This document shows, one piece after another, positions 13,543 to 24,400 of a stretch of 64,000 nucleotides of DNA. Position numbers and translations under genes: made by a program. How positions within the stretch are numbered: position 1 is the stretch's first letter; every line of letters starts with the position of its first letter. The notes below the pieces were generated by a model. That model was not told where the DNA came from. It saw nothing but the letters and a program-made list of their open reading frames with translations, and made no database searches. The stretch comes from Steinernema hermaphroditum. Taxonomy: Eukaryota; Nematoda; Chromadorea; Rhabditida; Steinernematidae. The stretch covers positions 15,276,769 to 15,340,768 of the forward strand of contig CM059624.1 in the NCBI GenBank assembly GCA_030435675.1, given 5' to 3'.

Positions 13543-14519
13543 TTTTTTCATAATTTTGATCTTTTTCCTTTCTCTTTTGTCTCACTAGCCTTTTCACTTA
13601 AAAAATATAAAATTGTGGTAGTAAGTGAAACAGTTCCAGGGTTGCACCGTGACCTTCAAGAAGCGAACTTCAAAGCACTTGCCGCAACGAAAACAACGCG
13701 AAATAAATCTCGTCTCAAAAAAAAAGAACATTCCGACCGTCAGCGCCATCGGCCGGCTAACCAACAAATAACAAAAGTAACGAGCCGGCCGTCGGCGTAA
13801 CCTTGCCACATCCATTAATTACGATCCACTCGACGAGACGCAAATTGGCCAAATTTAAGAGTTAAAGAAGTAGGGAGCCGCGACGGCCCCCTCATTGCCA
13901 CCGCGGCGGCGAATAACAGCCGCCATGTCATCGCTTCCTGCGCTCAAGACGACCGCTTCTTCCACTTTGACATTGTGGGATGTTTGGTTCCATTAATTAT
14001 GTCCGTCGGTGAGTGGTGTAAACCGGAGAGCGGCGGGGCGACCAACTGGTGACGGACGCGGAGGACGATTGCACAAGAGCAGATTATGTCAGTGGAGGGT
14101 GGTCCTAGCGCTGTCGGCGGAAATGTAAACAAGAGAATTTGGACTCAGGGTGGTTGCAAGAAGTCAAAACTTGAACCTTTGCAAATCGGTCAAGGGCAAT
14201 GTTTTTCTCGTTTCTACGAAACCAGCGACGACAACGGTCTACACAGAGGAATACAGAACCTTTTAAAACGACGCCTTCTAGAATATCGAAAAAAGACCCT
14301 AAGTAGAAACCGGAAGCACGCAATTGTAACCGAATAACCCCGATGTTCCCAATATAAACACGCCCTCCAAATGACTCTTTGAGTCATTAAGAACGTCGCG
14401 GCCACGCTCCGCTGCAATCCAACCCGCGCAGCCCCTTGAGCGGACATCCGATCCCGGTGAGAAACATGCGAAGCACTGGACCAGGCATAATTTATGTTGT
14501 CATCATGTGTGTCAGGTTG
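13543..14519. other. intergenic, no supported gene
   Basis: GC-rich in parts (13860-13930, 14020-14110). No frame here has support from domains, splicing or a second copy. Confidence 0.4.
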
Positions 14520-14735
14520 TTAAGAGTCGCATTTGAGAATGTTCGTTAGGAAGTTGGGGTAATGAGAGGAGTGAGGCGTCAGTTGACGCCTTCTTGCATA
14601 GAGGGCGATGGAGATCAGCGAGGAGCAGGCGAAGAGGAGCACGAGAAGAAGGAGCAAAATGAAGAATTCACGGCGAGAGACGCATATCTTGCACTGTTGA
14701 GGTGTTTCGATGAAGAGGTGACGAGTTATTTTCAT
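14520..14735 (-). CDS. small single-pass membrane protein, copy 1 (71 aa)
   Basis: From the ATG at 14735 this encodes 71 residues. A short N-terminal part with a CKIC motif (about 15-18) is followed by one strongly hydrophobic segment (about 24-45, rich in Leu), then a basic RRRQL stretch and a polar tail. This is the layout of a type II/III single-pass membrane protein. A second copy lies at 30962-31177. In the part from CKIC to the stop I count five synonymous codon differences and one amino-acid change, which suggests the protein sequence is under constraint. Upstream in both copies an in-frame GATTTCAG could be a splice acceptor, so a further 5' exon is possible. The function is unknown. 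The gene lies just upstream of, and divergent from, a tRNA-Thr relic. Confidence 0.5.
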   Translation of the reverse strand: MKITRHLFIETPQQCKICVSRREFFILLLLLVLLFACSSLISIALYARRRQLTPHSSHYPNFLTNILKCDS

Positions 14736-14823
14736 CGAAGAGGGAGAGTTCGGTGACAAGGAGGCTGAAATCATACGAATCAGAAGAGAAATCCAATACG
14801 TGATCAAGCTTCAACTAAAACAA

Positions 14824-14981
14824 GCCGCTTTAGCTCAGTGGCAGAGGGTCCCTAACCCATAAACGAAACGGCCCCAGAATTATAGTGATAGTAAACCAAG
14901 GCCCTGCATACTGTCGGTGTGGCTCAGTGCGAATGCGTCTGACTCGTAATTGGTCAGTGTGGGTTCGATGCCGCCTGTAAT
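14824..14981 (+). pseudogene. truncated tRNA-Thr plus a second tRNA-like relic
   Basis: 14824-14847 matches the first 23 nt of the tRNA-Thr genes in this window (GCCGCTTTAGCTCAGTGGCAG) and then diverges, so the gene is cut in the D/anticodon region. A second tRNA-like string at about 14915-14981 has box-A-like GTGGCTCAGTG and box-B-like GGGTTCGATGCC, with an irregular anticodon arm around CTCGTAA. Neither can fold as a normal tRNA. Confidence 0.7.
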
Positions 14982-15037
14982 CCTCGAATGTTCTATCTGT
15001 ATAAAACCGACTGCTTCTCGAATCATCGAATGCGACC

Positions 15038-15247
15038 GTAGTCCAGGAACGGTTTGAACTCAATTTACGTACGATGCAGCACAACTGCCGTTCGCATGTC
15101 AATAGGTGGCCATTTCAAAGCCGCAACCAACAAAATATGATCAATTGTCCCTATCATTATCAGTGACAAATTTATGATTTGGCATGATCGATCACCATGG
15201 TGGCTATTAGCAAAACAGGTCTTGTGTAATGATCGAGATGCCACGAG
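15038..15247. repeat. direct repeat, left copy (flanks S1)
   Basis: A stretch of about 210 bp is nearly identical to 18211-18420 (for example ACCATGGTGGCTATTAGCA in both). The two copies bracket S1 and precede S1 and S2 respectively. They mark a tandem duplication of a unit of about 3.2 kb. The left copy joins tRNA-like debris on its 5' side. Confidence 0.85.
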
Positions 15248-15810
15248 TGAGCCAAACTAAAACACACAACAGCGTCGCCAGTCGGCGACGAAATATCGAT
15301 AATGAATCTAATTAAATCCCGTCTAGATCTATGTCCCAATGACAAATTGATCATACCCTTACCAAGGAAGACAGTCTTAAAACTAGGTCTTCTCAGAACT
15401 AGGTCATGGCAAAGACTATTAGATTAGAGCAACGGGTCTTCATCGCAAAAATGCCACTCGCGGAACCTTCTACAGGAACCTTCTACAGGATGAACAATAG
15501 AGTTGAGTCATGGCATCGGCTCACGAATCGAGCACTCGCAGGGGATCCTTCGATGACTACACTACAAGAAATAGTCTATAGAGCTGCTGTTAGTATTCGG
15601 TGAAACAGTTCGTCGTACATTATACGTCAGTTTGAGTGCCGATCTTGCCACCCACAAGGCCTTTTCTCTATACGTTTCCTTTTTCTTTGATATGCCATTG
15701 GGGGAGGCTTTTCACAACGATGAAATGCCGGAATTAATGAAATGCGTTTCGTTAAATCTCACCGAAATTTTCGGTTTGTTCGGCTCACTATGACTCTACT
15801 GTTGAGCAGG

Positions 15811-18021
15811 ATGAAGCTGCTGGTGCTCCTGCTCTTCACAGCCGACCTAGCTCTAGGACAATCGAAGAATGACAACCTCAGTATGTGACATCTGCCCATC
15901 AATGTGTTTCTGTATGGTACCTTTAGCTTGTCGTCCACTTCAAAGCAATGAATTTTCAAGATTCCCACGTTCAGCGCCAGACGTTTCTGAAAACGAGGAG
16001 TCCGATTGGTTCTCTCTATTCTGCGACGCACCAGTAATGTCATTTCCCGAAGTGGATTCGATCTTTTCTGTTTTTGACAGAGCATTCACAAAGCTAGGAG
16101 GAGATCATAGTGTATGTGTTGGAATAATGATTTCCTCAAAAAACAATTTCAGAAACGCATGGCTCATTTTTTGAAAGGATTCGAAGAGGCAGTCGCTAGT
16201 CAATTTCCACGATTGCATGATGCAGTTATTAATGCAGAACACGATAGCATGAAGCGTCTCATGACGCTTCTCAGTAAGCAGTCCCATATCAGTTTGGCTT
16301 TGCGGCAATATATTCAAACGACGGACGGTGCTGCTAAAACGGAGGATATGTGTTACATGTGCAGAAACGAGTGGCCTCTTAGTATCCTACAGGTATGAGA
16401 ACCGGGGGCATTTTTTCTCAGAGGTAGTGTAGGTTTTCGATTCAGAAAACGCTGAATCAGAGACCCGAAACACGCTCGAGGCGATTCGACTACGAGTGGC
16501 GTGCCATCCTTAGTTGAGCCGGCTCCGACCGCGGCTCAGTTGGTGCCGGACTCTATCTGAGCAGACTTGAGCCCAGTTCATTAGGTTTCGCTTTATACAC
16601 TCGGGTCCGGTGCCCGCGTGTCAAAAGGTTAAAAGACACGAGGTTTACATTGTACAGGCACGTGATGAGGTATGGTAAATGGTATGCCCCTGGTAAACAT
16701 CATTTGCCTCTAGTGGTGTGCGCTCTCCTGGCATAGCTCCTCTTGAACAGTCACAATCAGAGATCGTGTTATACACTGGCGATCCATGACGGATCGGCAC
16801 GGTCTGGCTCCATAACCAACTGATAGAGGAACTTCCAAAAGGCGGGTCGTTCGGCTCCGGTTCATTTCGTTTCACTTCCCATGAGATATGTCGTTCGAAG
16901 TTCGAAGAGTTGAAAGGTCAAGATCATGTCCATGTTTTAGGCTCTAATGAACACATACTTTCAACCGAACTCGCGATTTATCCACAGTCACCGCGTAGCG
17001 ACACACTATGGACACCGACACACGAACGAGCTGCGCGTGGAGTTGCAGAAAATCATGATTCTTTTGGTACAGTTTAACCCTAATGCATTATTTATTCAAT
17101 ACTGGTACAGGTTGGCAGTTCAAAAATATGCGCGGAGATGTCGACAAGTGACGAAGACGGCCGTCGTCGGCAAATAGCCGAGATCGGCGCGCTCTATGAC
17201 AACTGGATGCGTACTCTGCAAGTATGGGAAGATGACCGAAAAGTATGTTGTGGAAAGTGGTTCCTCTAGTAGCTGTTTAGAAAGCGCTATTCACAATCGG
17301 AAGACGGATTGTTCCCAATTTCCTGAAGTATAAGTATGTGGGAAACGTGCCCAATGCGAAGACAATTCTTGACTACACTGCCGATGTGAGCAAAGAAGAG
17401 TCGGAAAATCAGCTGATGGACTTAGCAGTGCACAGCTCCGACGCTCTAGGCCTTCACTTCAACATCACCGTCTCCATTTTGTACTTCGATTGGCCCTACG
17501 AGAAAGTGGAAAAGGCCGATTCCATGTCCTCACTTTACGAGGCTCGCACTTGGCAAGTGGACCTCGGTCGCACTCAAGCGTACATCTTTGCCGTTGGGGC
17601 GCTATATGAGCCACAAGCAACCAGCAAGAAGAAGAACCGTCCCTTCCCGAACGGTTTCCTTCTTTGTCCGGCGGACAGCTCGATCGGTCCAGAAGAGATC
17701 TTCAGAAGTATGAGGATGGCAAACTACGGTGGAGAAGAACCTATTTATCAGAGAACGGATGGCGACAAGAGATATCCGTATAAATTCAAGTACAACGTTT
17801 TCTTCTACGTCTACCAGCCCAACTATTTATTTTATACGAGTCGCTCACCACTCTATCAAATGTACGGGGTGAATATGTGCCATGTGAGCTACTATCAGAC
17901 GTTCTTGAACATTTACCAAGGGAGATACATCTACTTTGCTGCGCAGTTTATGGACGATGACGGAAAACACGTCATTACTACTGAATCTGAGCAAAAGGCC
18001 GTCCGCTTTCAGTTATACTGA
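15811..18021 (+). CDS. secreted CxxC family protein, copy S1 (six exons, 497 aa)
   Basis: I model six exons: 15811-15880, 15927-16111, 16153-16392, 16941-17066, 17111-17242 and 17281-18021. All junctions are GT/AG and in phase, giving 497 residues. The start is the ATG conserved with S2; an in-frame ATG at 15790 is absent from S2. Residues 1-16 form a signal peptide (MKLLVLLLFTADLALG). A Cys follows at 25, a CYMC pair at 152-155 and a Cys at 214. The last exon holds the best-conserved domain, with an N-I-T glycosylation motif in HFNITVSI and an aromatic C-terminal part. The middle is helix-like and rich in charged residues. The protein is probably exported, but the family is not one I recognise and no enzyme motif is visible. 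Intron 3 is 548 nt against 131 nt in S2, so it has gained sequence. Confidence 0.85.
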
Positions 18022-18210
18022 CACTGACAGGATACAGAAGTAGCTGTGACGATAGGGCGATAAATGCTTTGTTATGTTCTCTTGTATGCCATTGTCGTGA
18101 TCTGTCATGAGATAAATGAAGTTTGTTTTTCCCCAAGGCTATAGACAGATGGAAGGTTAAAGTGGCAAGCAACCGGGTGAAAAGCAGGGTTCGGAGGCAT
18201 AAAAAGTCCA

Positions 18211-18420
18211 GTAGTCCAGGAATGGTTTGAACTCAATTTACGTACGATGCTGCACAACTGCCGTTCGCATGTCAATGGGTGGCGATTTGAAAGCCGCAAC
18301 GAACAAAATATGATCGATTGGCCCTATCATTATCAGTGACAAATTTATGATTTGGCATGATCGATCACCATGGTGGCTATTAGCAAAACAGGTCTTGTGT
18401 AATGATCGAGATGCAACGAC
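18211..18420. repeat. direct repeat, right copy (between S1 and S2)
   Basis: Partner of 15038-15247, offset by 3173 bp. The segment just before it (18150-18210, with GCATAAAAAGTCCAG) also recurs near 30665-30720. The 3' flank of this family has therefore been copied elsewhere too. Confidence 0.85.
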
Positions 18421-18824
18421 CTAGGAAATCCTTGGACCACTTACTCGAGGGAGCCATTAATCGAGCCAGCTTTTTCATCTAGCCTTCGTTCAGTTCACGC
18501 AGCACCGAGTTGCTCAGTCAGAAGGAGCGTTAAGGCGACTGGATTACTCTGCTGCACCAAGATGAAAGCGACTCATTTATTGCAACATTCTGCCAGCGCT
18601 GGGTTCCTGCGCTCGGTTCCTGGGTTCCAAAATGGTAGATTATTTATCGAATCTGAAATGTGTGAAATGTGAAGCACCGTCGTTCGTTTGAAACGTTTTT
18701 TTCCCCAGCGTTTGGGGGAGGCTTTTCACAACGGCGAAATGCCGGAATTAATGAAGTGCGTTTTGTTCGATCTCACCGAAATTTTTGGCTTTATCGGCTC
18801 ACTATCACTGTACTGTCGAGCAGG

Positions 18825-20600
18825 ATGAAGCTGTTGGTGCTTCTGCTCTTCACAGCCGACCTAGCTCTAGGACTGTCGAAGAATGACAACCTCAGTATTT
18901 GACCTCTGCCCATCAATGTGTTTCTGTATGGTACCTTTAGCTTGTCGTCCACTTCAAAGCAATGAATTTTCAAGATTCCCACGTTCAGCGCCAGACGTTT
19001 CTGAAAACGAGGAGTCCGATTGGTTCTCTCTATTCTGCGACGCACCAGTAATGTCATTTCCCGAAGTGGATTCGATCTTCTCTATTTTCGACAGGGCATT
19101 CTCAAGGCCAGGAGGAGAACATAGTGTACGTGCTGAAATAATGCTTTCCTCAAAGCATAATTTCAGAAACGCATGGTGTATTTTCTGAAAGGATTCCAAG
19201 AGGCAGTTGATCGTCAATTTCCAAGATTGTACAAAGCAATCGTTAAGGCAAAGCACGATAGCATGCAGCGTCTTATGACGCTTCTCAGTAAGCAGTCCCA
19301 TATCAGTTTGGTTTTACGGCAATATATTCAAACGACGGATGGTGCTGCTAACACAGCTGATGTGTGTTACATGTGCAGAAACGAGTGGCCTCTTAGTATA
19401 ATGCAGGTATATGGGCCGGGGATTACATTTTGCTAGACCTACATTTGGAATTCGAGTCCGAAAACGCCGAGCCAAAAATTGTCAAGTGAAACAAACGACT
19501 GCACACGTGAATGCTCAAGATCATATCCATATTTTAGGCTCTAACGAACATATACATTCAACCGAACTCCTCATTTATCCATAGCCACCGCGTAGTGACA
19601 GACTACGGACAACGACACATGAACGAACTACGCGTGGAGCTGCAGAAGATAATGCTTCTTTTGGTACAGTTTAACCCTAATGCATTATTTGTTCAATACT
19701 GGTACAGGTTGGTAGTTCCAAAATATGCGCGGAGATGTCGACAAGTGACGAAGACGGCCGTCGTCGGCAAATAGCCGAGATCGGCGCGCTCTATGACAAC
19801 TGGATGCGTACTCTGCAAGTATGGGAAGATGACCGGAAAGTATGTCGGGAAAAGTGGTTCCTCTAGTAGCTGTTTAGAAAGCGCTGTTCGGATCACTTAT
19901 TGTTGCTGATTACCTGTATTATAAGTACTTTGAAAAAGTACCCAATGCGAAGAAAGTTCGTGACTATACTGCCGATGTGAGCAAAGAAGAGTCGGAAAAG
20001 CAGCTGATGGAGTTAGCGGTGCAAAGCTCCGACGATCTAGGCCTTCACTTCAACATCACCGTCTCCATTTTGTACTTCGACTGGCCTTATGACAGAATAG
20101 AAAATGGCAAGTCAGTTTCCTTACTTTACGAGACTCGCACTTGGCGAGTGGTCTTCAAGCGTACGATCGCGTACGTCTTTGCCGTTGGGGCGCTATACGA
20201 GCCACAAGCGACCAGCCGAAAAAAGGACCGTCCGTTCCCGAACGGTTTCCTTCTTTGTCCGGCGGACAGCTCGGTCGGTCCAGAAGAGATCTTCAGAAGT
20301 ATGACGATGGCAAACTACGGTGGAGAAGAACCTATTTATCAGAGAACGGATGGCGACAAGAGATATCCGCATAGCTTCAAGTACAACGTTTTCTTCTACG
20401 TCTACCAGCCCAACTATTTATTTTATACGACCCGCTCACCACTTTATCAAATGTACGGGGTGGATATGTGCCATGTGAGCTACTATCAGACGTTCTTGAA
20501 CATTTACCAAGGGAGATACATCTACTTTGCTGCGCAGTTTATGGATGATGACGGAAAACACGTCATTAATATGGACAAAGACAGGATACTGAAGTGGTGA
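18825..20600 (+). CDS. secreted CxxC family protein, copy S2 (six exons, 491 aa)
   Basis: Exons: 18825-18894, 18941-19125, 19167-19406, 19538-19663, 19708-19839 and 19878-20600. They have the same phases and nearly the same lengths as S1 and total 491 residues. The signal peptide (MKLLVLLLFTADLALG) and CYMC pair are kept. The short intron 19664-19707 is almost identical to its S1 counterpart, which points to a recent tandem duplication. S2 differs from S1 mainly at the start of the last exon and at the very C terminus. No frameshift or early stop is seen, so it is probably functional. A tRNA-Thr follows 293 bp downstream. The role is unknown; secretion is inferred from the signal peptide. Confidence 0.85.
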
Positions 20601-20892
20601 CTTTATGACGGTGCATGCTTTGCTATTGTTGTGATCTGTTATGAGATAAATGAAGTTTGTTTTCCTCTAAGGCTATATTCACATTGTGCCCTAGTGCAGA
20701 TAGATAGTGACAGTGAATCAGGCAAAAAAAACAGGGTACGGAGCTGAAATACCAGCAGCTATTACTGGAACCCGTGAGACGAGCCTGGACGAGTTATTTC
20801 AATTGGAGAGGAAGAGTTCGGTGACAAAGAGGCTGAAATCACACCAATCAGAAGAAAAATCCAATACAAGACCAAGCTTCACGCTAAAACAA

Positions 20893-20964
20893 GCCGCTTT
20901 AGCTCAGTGGCAGAGCGTCTGTCTTGTAAACAGAAGGTCGCAGGTTCGATCCCTGCAAGCGGCA
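20893..20964 (+). tRNA. tRNA-Thr (anticodon TGT)
   Basis: Identical in form to the tRNA-Thr(CGT) genes of the window except for one base in the anticodon loop (CTTGTAA), giving anticodon TGT. The acceptor stem GCCGCTT/AAGCGGC and the T-arm are fully paired. The 5' flank from about 20780 matches the flanks of the tRNA copies at 14824 and 31267, but the small membrane ORF is missing here. The LTR retrotransposon is inserted 91 bp downstream. Confidence 0.97.
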
Positions 20965-21055
20965 ATTATTTTAGAAAATTTTTCGATTTGCTCATTTTCC
21001 TCCAGCTTTTACATTGTTCTCCAATGAGTTACCAACGATGTGATTACAACATATG

Positions 21056-21255
21056 TGTCGTAATGGGGCTGGGTCCCACCACGATCTCCCGGTTACAGTG
21101 TGTGGGCTGATGCTAGTAGTGAGTAAGCGCGCCGTGTGTGGTTGTTGGTTTTTTTGACACGGATAAAGTTGTTTTGTTGCAACGTGTGCCTCTCGTTCTG
21201 AACAAGCGCCCTCCGTCTGTCAATCCTCTCCCGTATCCAGCCCGAGGATACAACA
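21056..21255 (+). repeat. 5' LTR
   Basis: 200 bp, TG...CA termini, identical to 27726-27925. It must carry the element promoter and RNA start, but no TATA box can be assigned with confidence. Confidence 0.97.
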
Positions 21256-21257
21256 TT

Positions 21258-21275
21258 TGGTGCCCCGACTTCAGT
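21258..21275 (+). other. primer-binding site
   Basis: TGGTGCCCCGACTTCAGT begins 2 bases after the 5' LTR. TGG complements the CCA of a tRNA 3' end, so the primer tRNA should have an acceptor stem ending TCGGGGCA. None of the tRNA-Thr genes in this window fits (they end AAGCGGCA). I cannot name the tRNA. Confidence 0.8.
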
Positions 21276-21490
21276 GGAACGGATTCTCCCGTGAACCACG
21301 ACTTCAGAGAGACAAGACTCTCTTTTTGCTGTTTATTGGACGAGTCAGAGCTCCCCAGCGAGCCAGAACTTCGCCAAAAACCGAAGCTAAACGGTGTACG
21401 TAGGGCTAACGACTCTAGCTGAGCTCAGAATTCCTTTGCGAATCGAAAGCTCACGAGCAGTCTCAGACCCTCGCAACCACATTGAGCGAT

Positions 21491-24400
21491 ATGACTAGTC
21501 CCAGCCGCCGGTCGAAGCGTGTAGCGGCCAAGAACGCCCGCAACCGCCTGCAGGAGATGGCTGAATACGAGCGCAACAGCTCCGATGATGACGCAAACTC
21601 GGTGACGAAGCAAACCGCCGCTCACACTGAGAAGTACAACGTTGATGCAAGTGCTGAGTCTCAGGATGAAGATTGGAAACGCGGAAGAACGCCGAAATAC
21701 CGCCAGAGAGCATCCAGCATGAACTGGCAAGAAACCGTGCGCGCTCTGATAGGTATGCGACCTGACATGGCACCCGCTCTGATGGGAATTTTGCAAGAAT
21801 CGGAACCGAACAAGGTGGCCGATCAAGCAAAAGCTTCTCCGCATCTCGTCATCCCTAATGTTGATAATCTGGCACGCACCACTCCGCCAGCGTCGCCAGC
21901 AGCATTCTTCGACCCGAATGGCGTTAGACCGACCGAGCAGCCGATGATGCAACCGCAAGGAGTACCGTCGCACGGTAATTTCGCTCTCCCGAACGCGTAC
22001 ACGTCTTATGGCGCGGGAATGATACCGCCCTGGCAAGGCCAGCCACTTCCAAATACTCCTCCCATGGCTAGTGCGATGAACTACCAGTCCATGTGGCAAC
22101 CCTGGCAGCAGCCATTCGTGCAGCAGCAGATCGACGCAAACCAGCAGATTGCTGAATTGACGAATCAGCTCAACACCGTTCTCAACATGCAGGTGTCGTC
22201 AGCTCGTAGACAGGAGTTGAAGGAGCTGAAACCGCTGACTGGGTTCGAAAGCGCCGGAAAACTGAAGAACTTTTTCCGCCGATTTGAAGAGATGACAGCC
22301 GGCTGTGACCCTGCTAAAAAGTCATCATACCTGCGAGAAAAGTGCGAGGATAGAGCACTGCGTATTTTCGAAAAAGTTTCGAAAGACAGACATGCCAGCT
22401 ACGACGAGGTGAAAAAGCAGATGACCCAGCAGATATCGGAGTCAAGCACGGAGTCAGTCGAAGCGATCCATCTCCTGACGCAAGGATTGAAGCGTGCGTA
22501 CAGCGAGTCAGTACGCGACTACAGCAATCGTGTCGCTCGTACGGTCAAGACCGCATTTCCCACCGCCGATGATAGCAGCTCCGAGATGCTGCTTTGCTAT
22601 TACTTCCGCATTGGGCTGAACAACAACCAATTGTCCACAGCAATGACATCGCTGCAAAACTTGTCATTCGAGGAGACAGTTTCGCACGCCATTCGTATGG
22701 ACACAGAGTTATCGGCAATTCGTGGTGGTTCAATCGGTCATAACACCCGCCGGACCGAGATGCAACGTCCAAGCAGTCACGACCAGATGGTCAGCCGCAG
22801 ACAACCGGAGCAGTCACGCCCACAGCCGTCCCGCCACCAAGCCTCAATGGGATTCCGCCCACCTACGGGCCCGAATCACAGTCGTCAGGACGGTCAGCGC
22901 TCTGCCCAGCAAGGTCATATGTTCCCACAACAGAACCGACCGTCGTTCACCGAAATACGCCATTCGAATGGAAACAACAACCGTGCTAACCAGGTCCAGC
23001 ACGACGAAGGAAAGAAGAAGAAAAGTGAAGAGGAAAAGCGAGCCAAACCGTCAGGATCTGTGCCGACTCTGCAATTAGAAGTCAAAGGTCTCTTCGTACG
23101 CGGACTGCTCGATACAGGAGCTTCAATCTCTATAATGTCACAAGGATGTTACGCCGCCATAGCTGGCGAAGAAGGAAGACTTGTCCACGTTGCCGATCGA
23201 CGCCCTTGCATCGCGTCCAACGGACAGCCGCTCAAAGTCATAGGCGAAGTCGACCTTCCAGTCCAATACAAACAGACGGAACTGCCTACTGCCCGATTCA
23301 CAGTAGCGGCTGACACATTCGGTCACGATATGATCATCGGAACCGACCTCCTGGAGCAACTCGGATTCGAATTCTTCGATCGCCGCAATGGATGTCATCA
23401 CAGTCTCTCGTCCTTGCACGAAATCGATCGTTCTCCAAGGAACCAGCAAACGCCCGTACGCATCATGCTTACAACACGTGTCCAGCCGAAAGAGTCGAAG
23501 GTGGTGAAAGTTCACTTCGACCGGAAGAAGGATGCACTATACATAATGGAGCCCCGACATATCAATGATGATACTACTCGCTTGGAATCAGCACTAGTCG
23601 GAAATGACACGGAAGTTGTCAACTGGCTCATTCACAACAAGAGCCAGACGCCGATCCACCTGGAAAGCGAATCGATCTTGGGATATGCCAGCGAAGTGGA
23701 ACGCATCTTCGACAATAACCTCTCCGTTTCACCGGAAGAAGGAACCAGCGACAGAGTGTTTACTTGTTTCTCAAGGGAGGACGACGGCGACCTCCCATTC
23801 ACTCTCCAGCTGCAGGACTCTACAAGTTCGAAGGACGGCGCTGAACAGCGACTGGAGACACTGCTCAAGTATATGCGAGAAAGGTGTGGACCAGTTTCCC
23901 AGGACATGTGGAACACCATTGAACAGCTCGTTACGGACGCCGCCGATTGTTTCGCAGTTAATGATTCCGAACTGACGCAAAGTGACATTGTAACGCACAG
24001 GATCGACACGGGTTCAGCCGCACCCATCAGGGCCAATCGTAGACTCGTTCCGCAAGCAATGAGAAAAGACGTGATCGCTATGGTGCAGAAGTACTTGGCA
24101 CAGGGAGTCATCCGGAAATCACACTCCCCCTGGGCGAGTCCCATTGTACTAGTAAAGAAGAAGGACGGATCGATCCGTATGTGCGTTGACTATAGGAAGC
24201 TCAACAACGTTACCGAGAAAGATGCGTTCCCGGTTCCAAACATCAACGAAATGTTGTCTTCCTTTTGCAACAAAAAGTACTTCTCGACGTTCGACCTGCT
24301 CTCAGGCTATTGGCAGATACGAATGGACCCCGACTCTGTGCAGAAGACGGCCTTTACCTCGCCGTTAGGCCTCTACGAATTCACCGTGATGCCTTTCGGA

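Noticed and set aside
21425..22099. Long minus-strand frame opposite the gag region
   Set aside because: It is a shadow of the retrotransposon coding frame, with no independent features.
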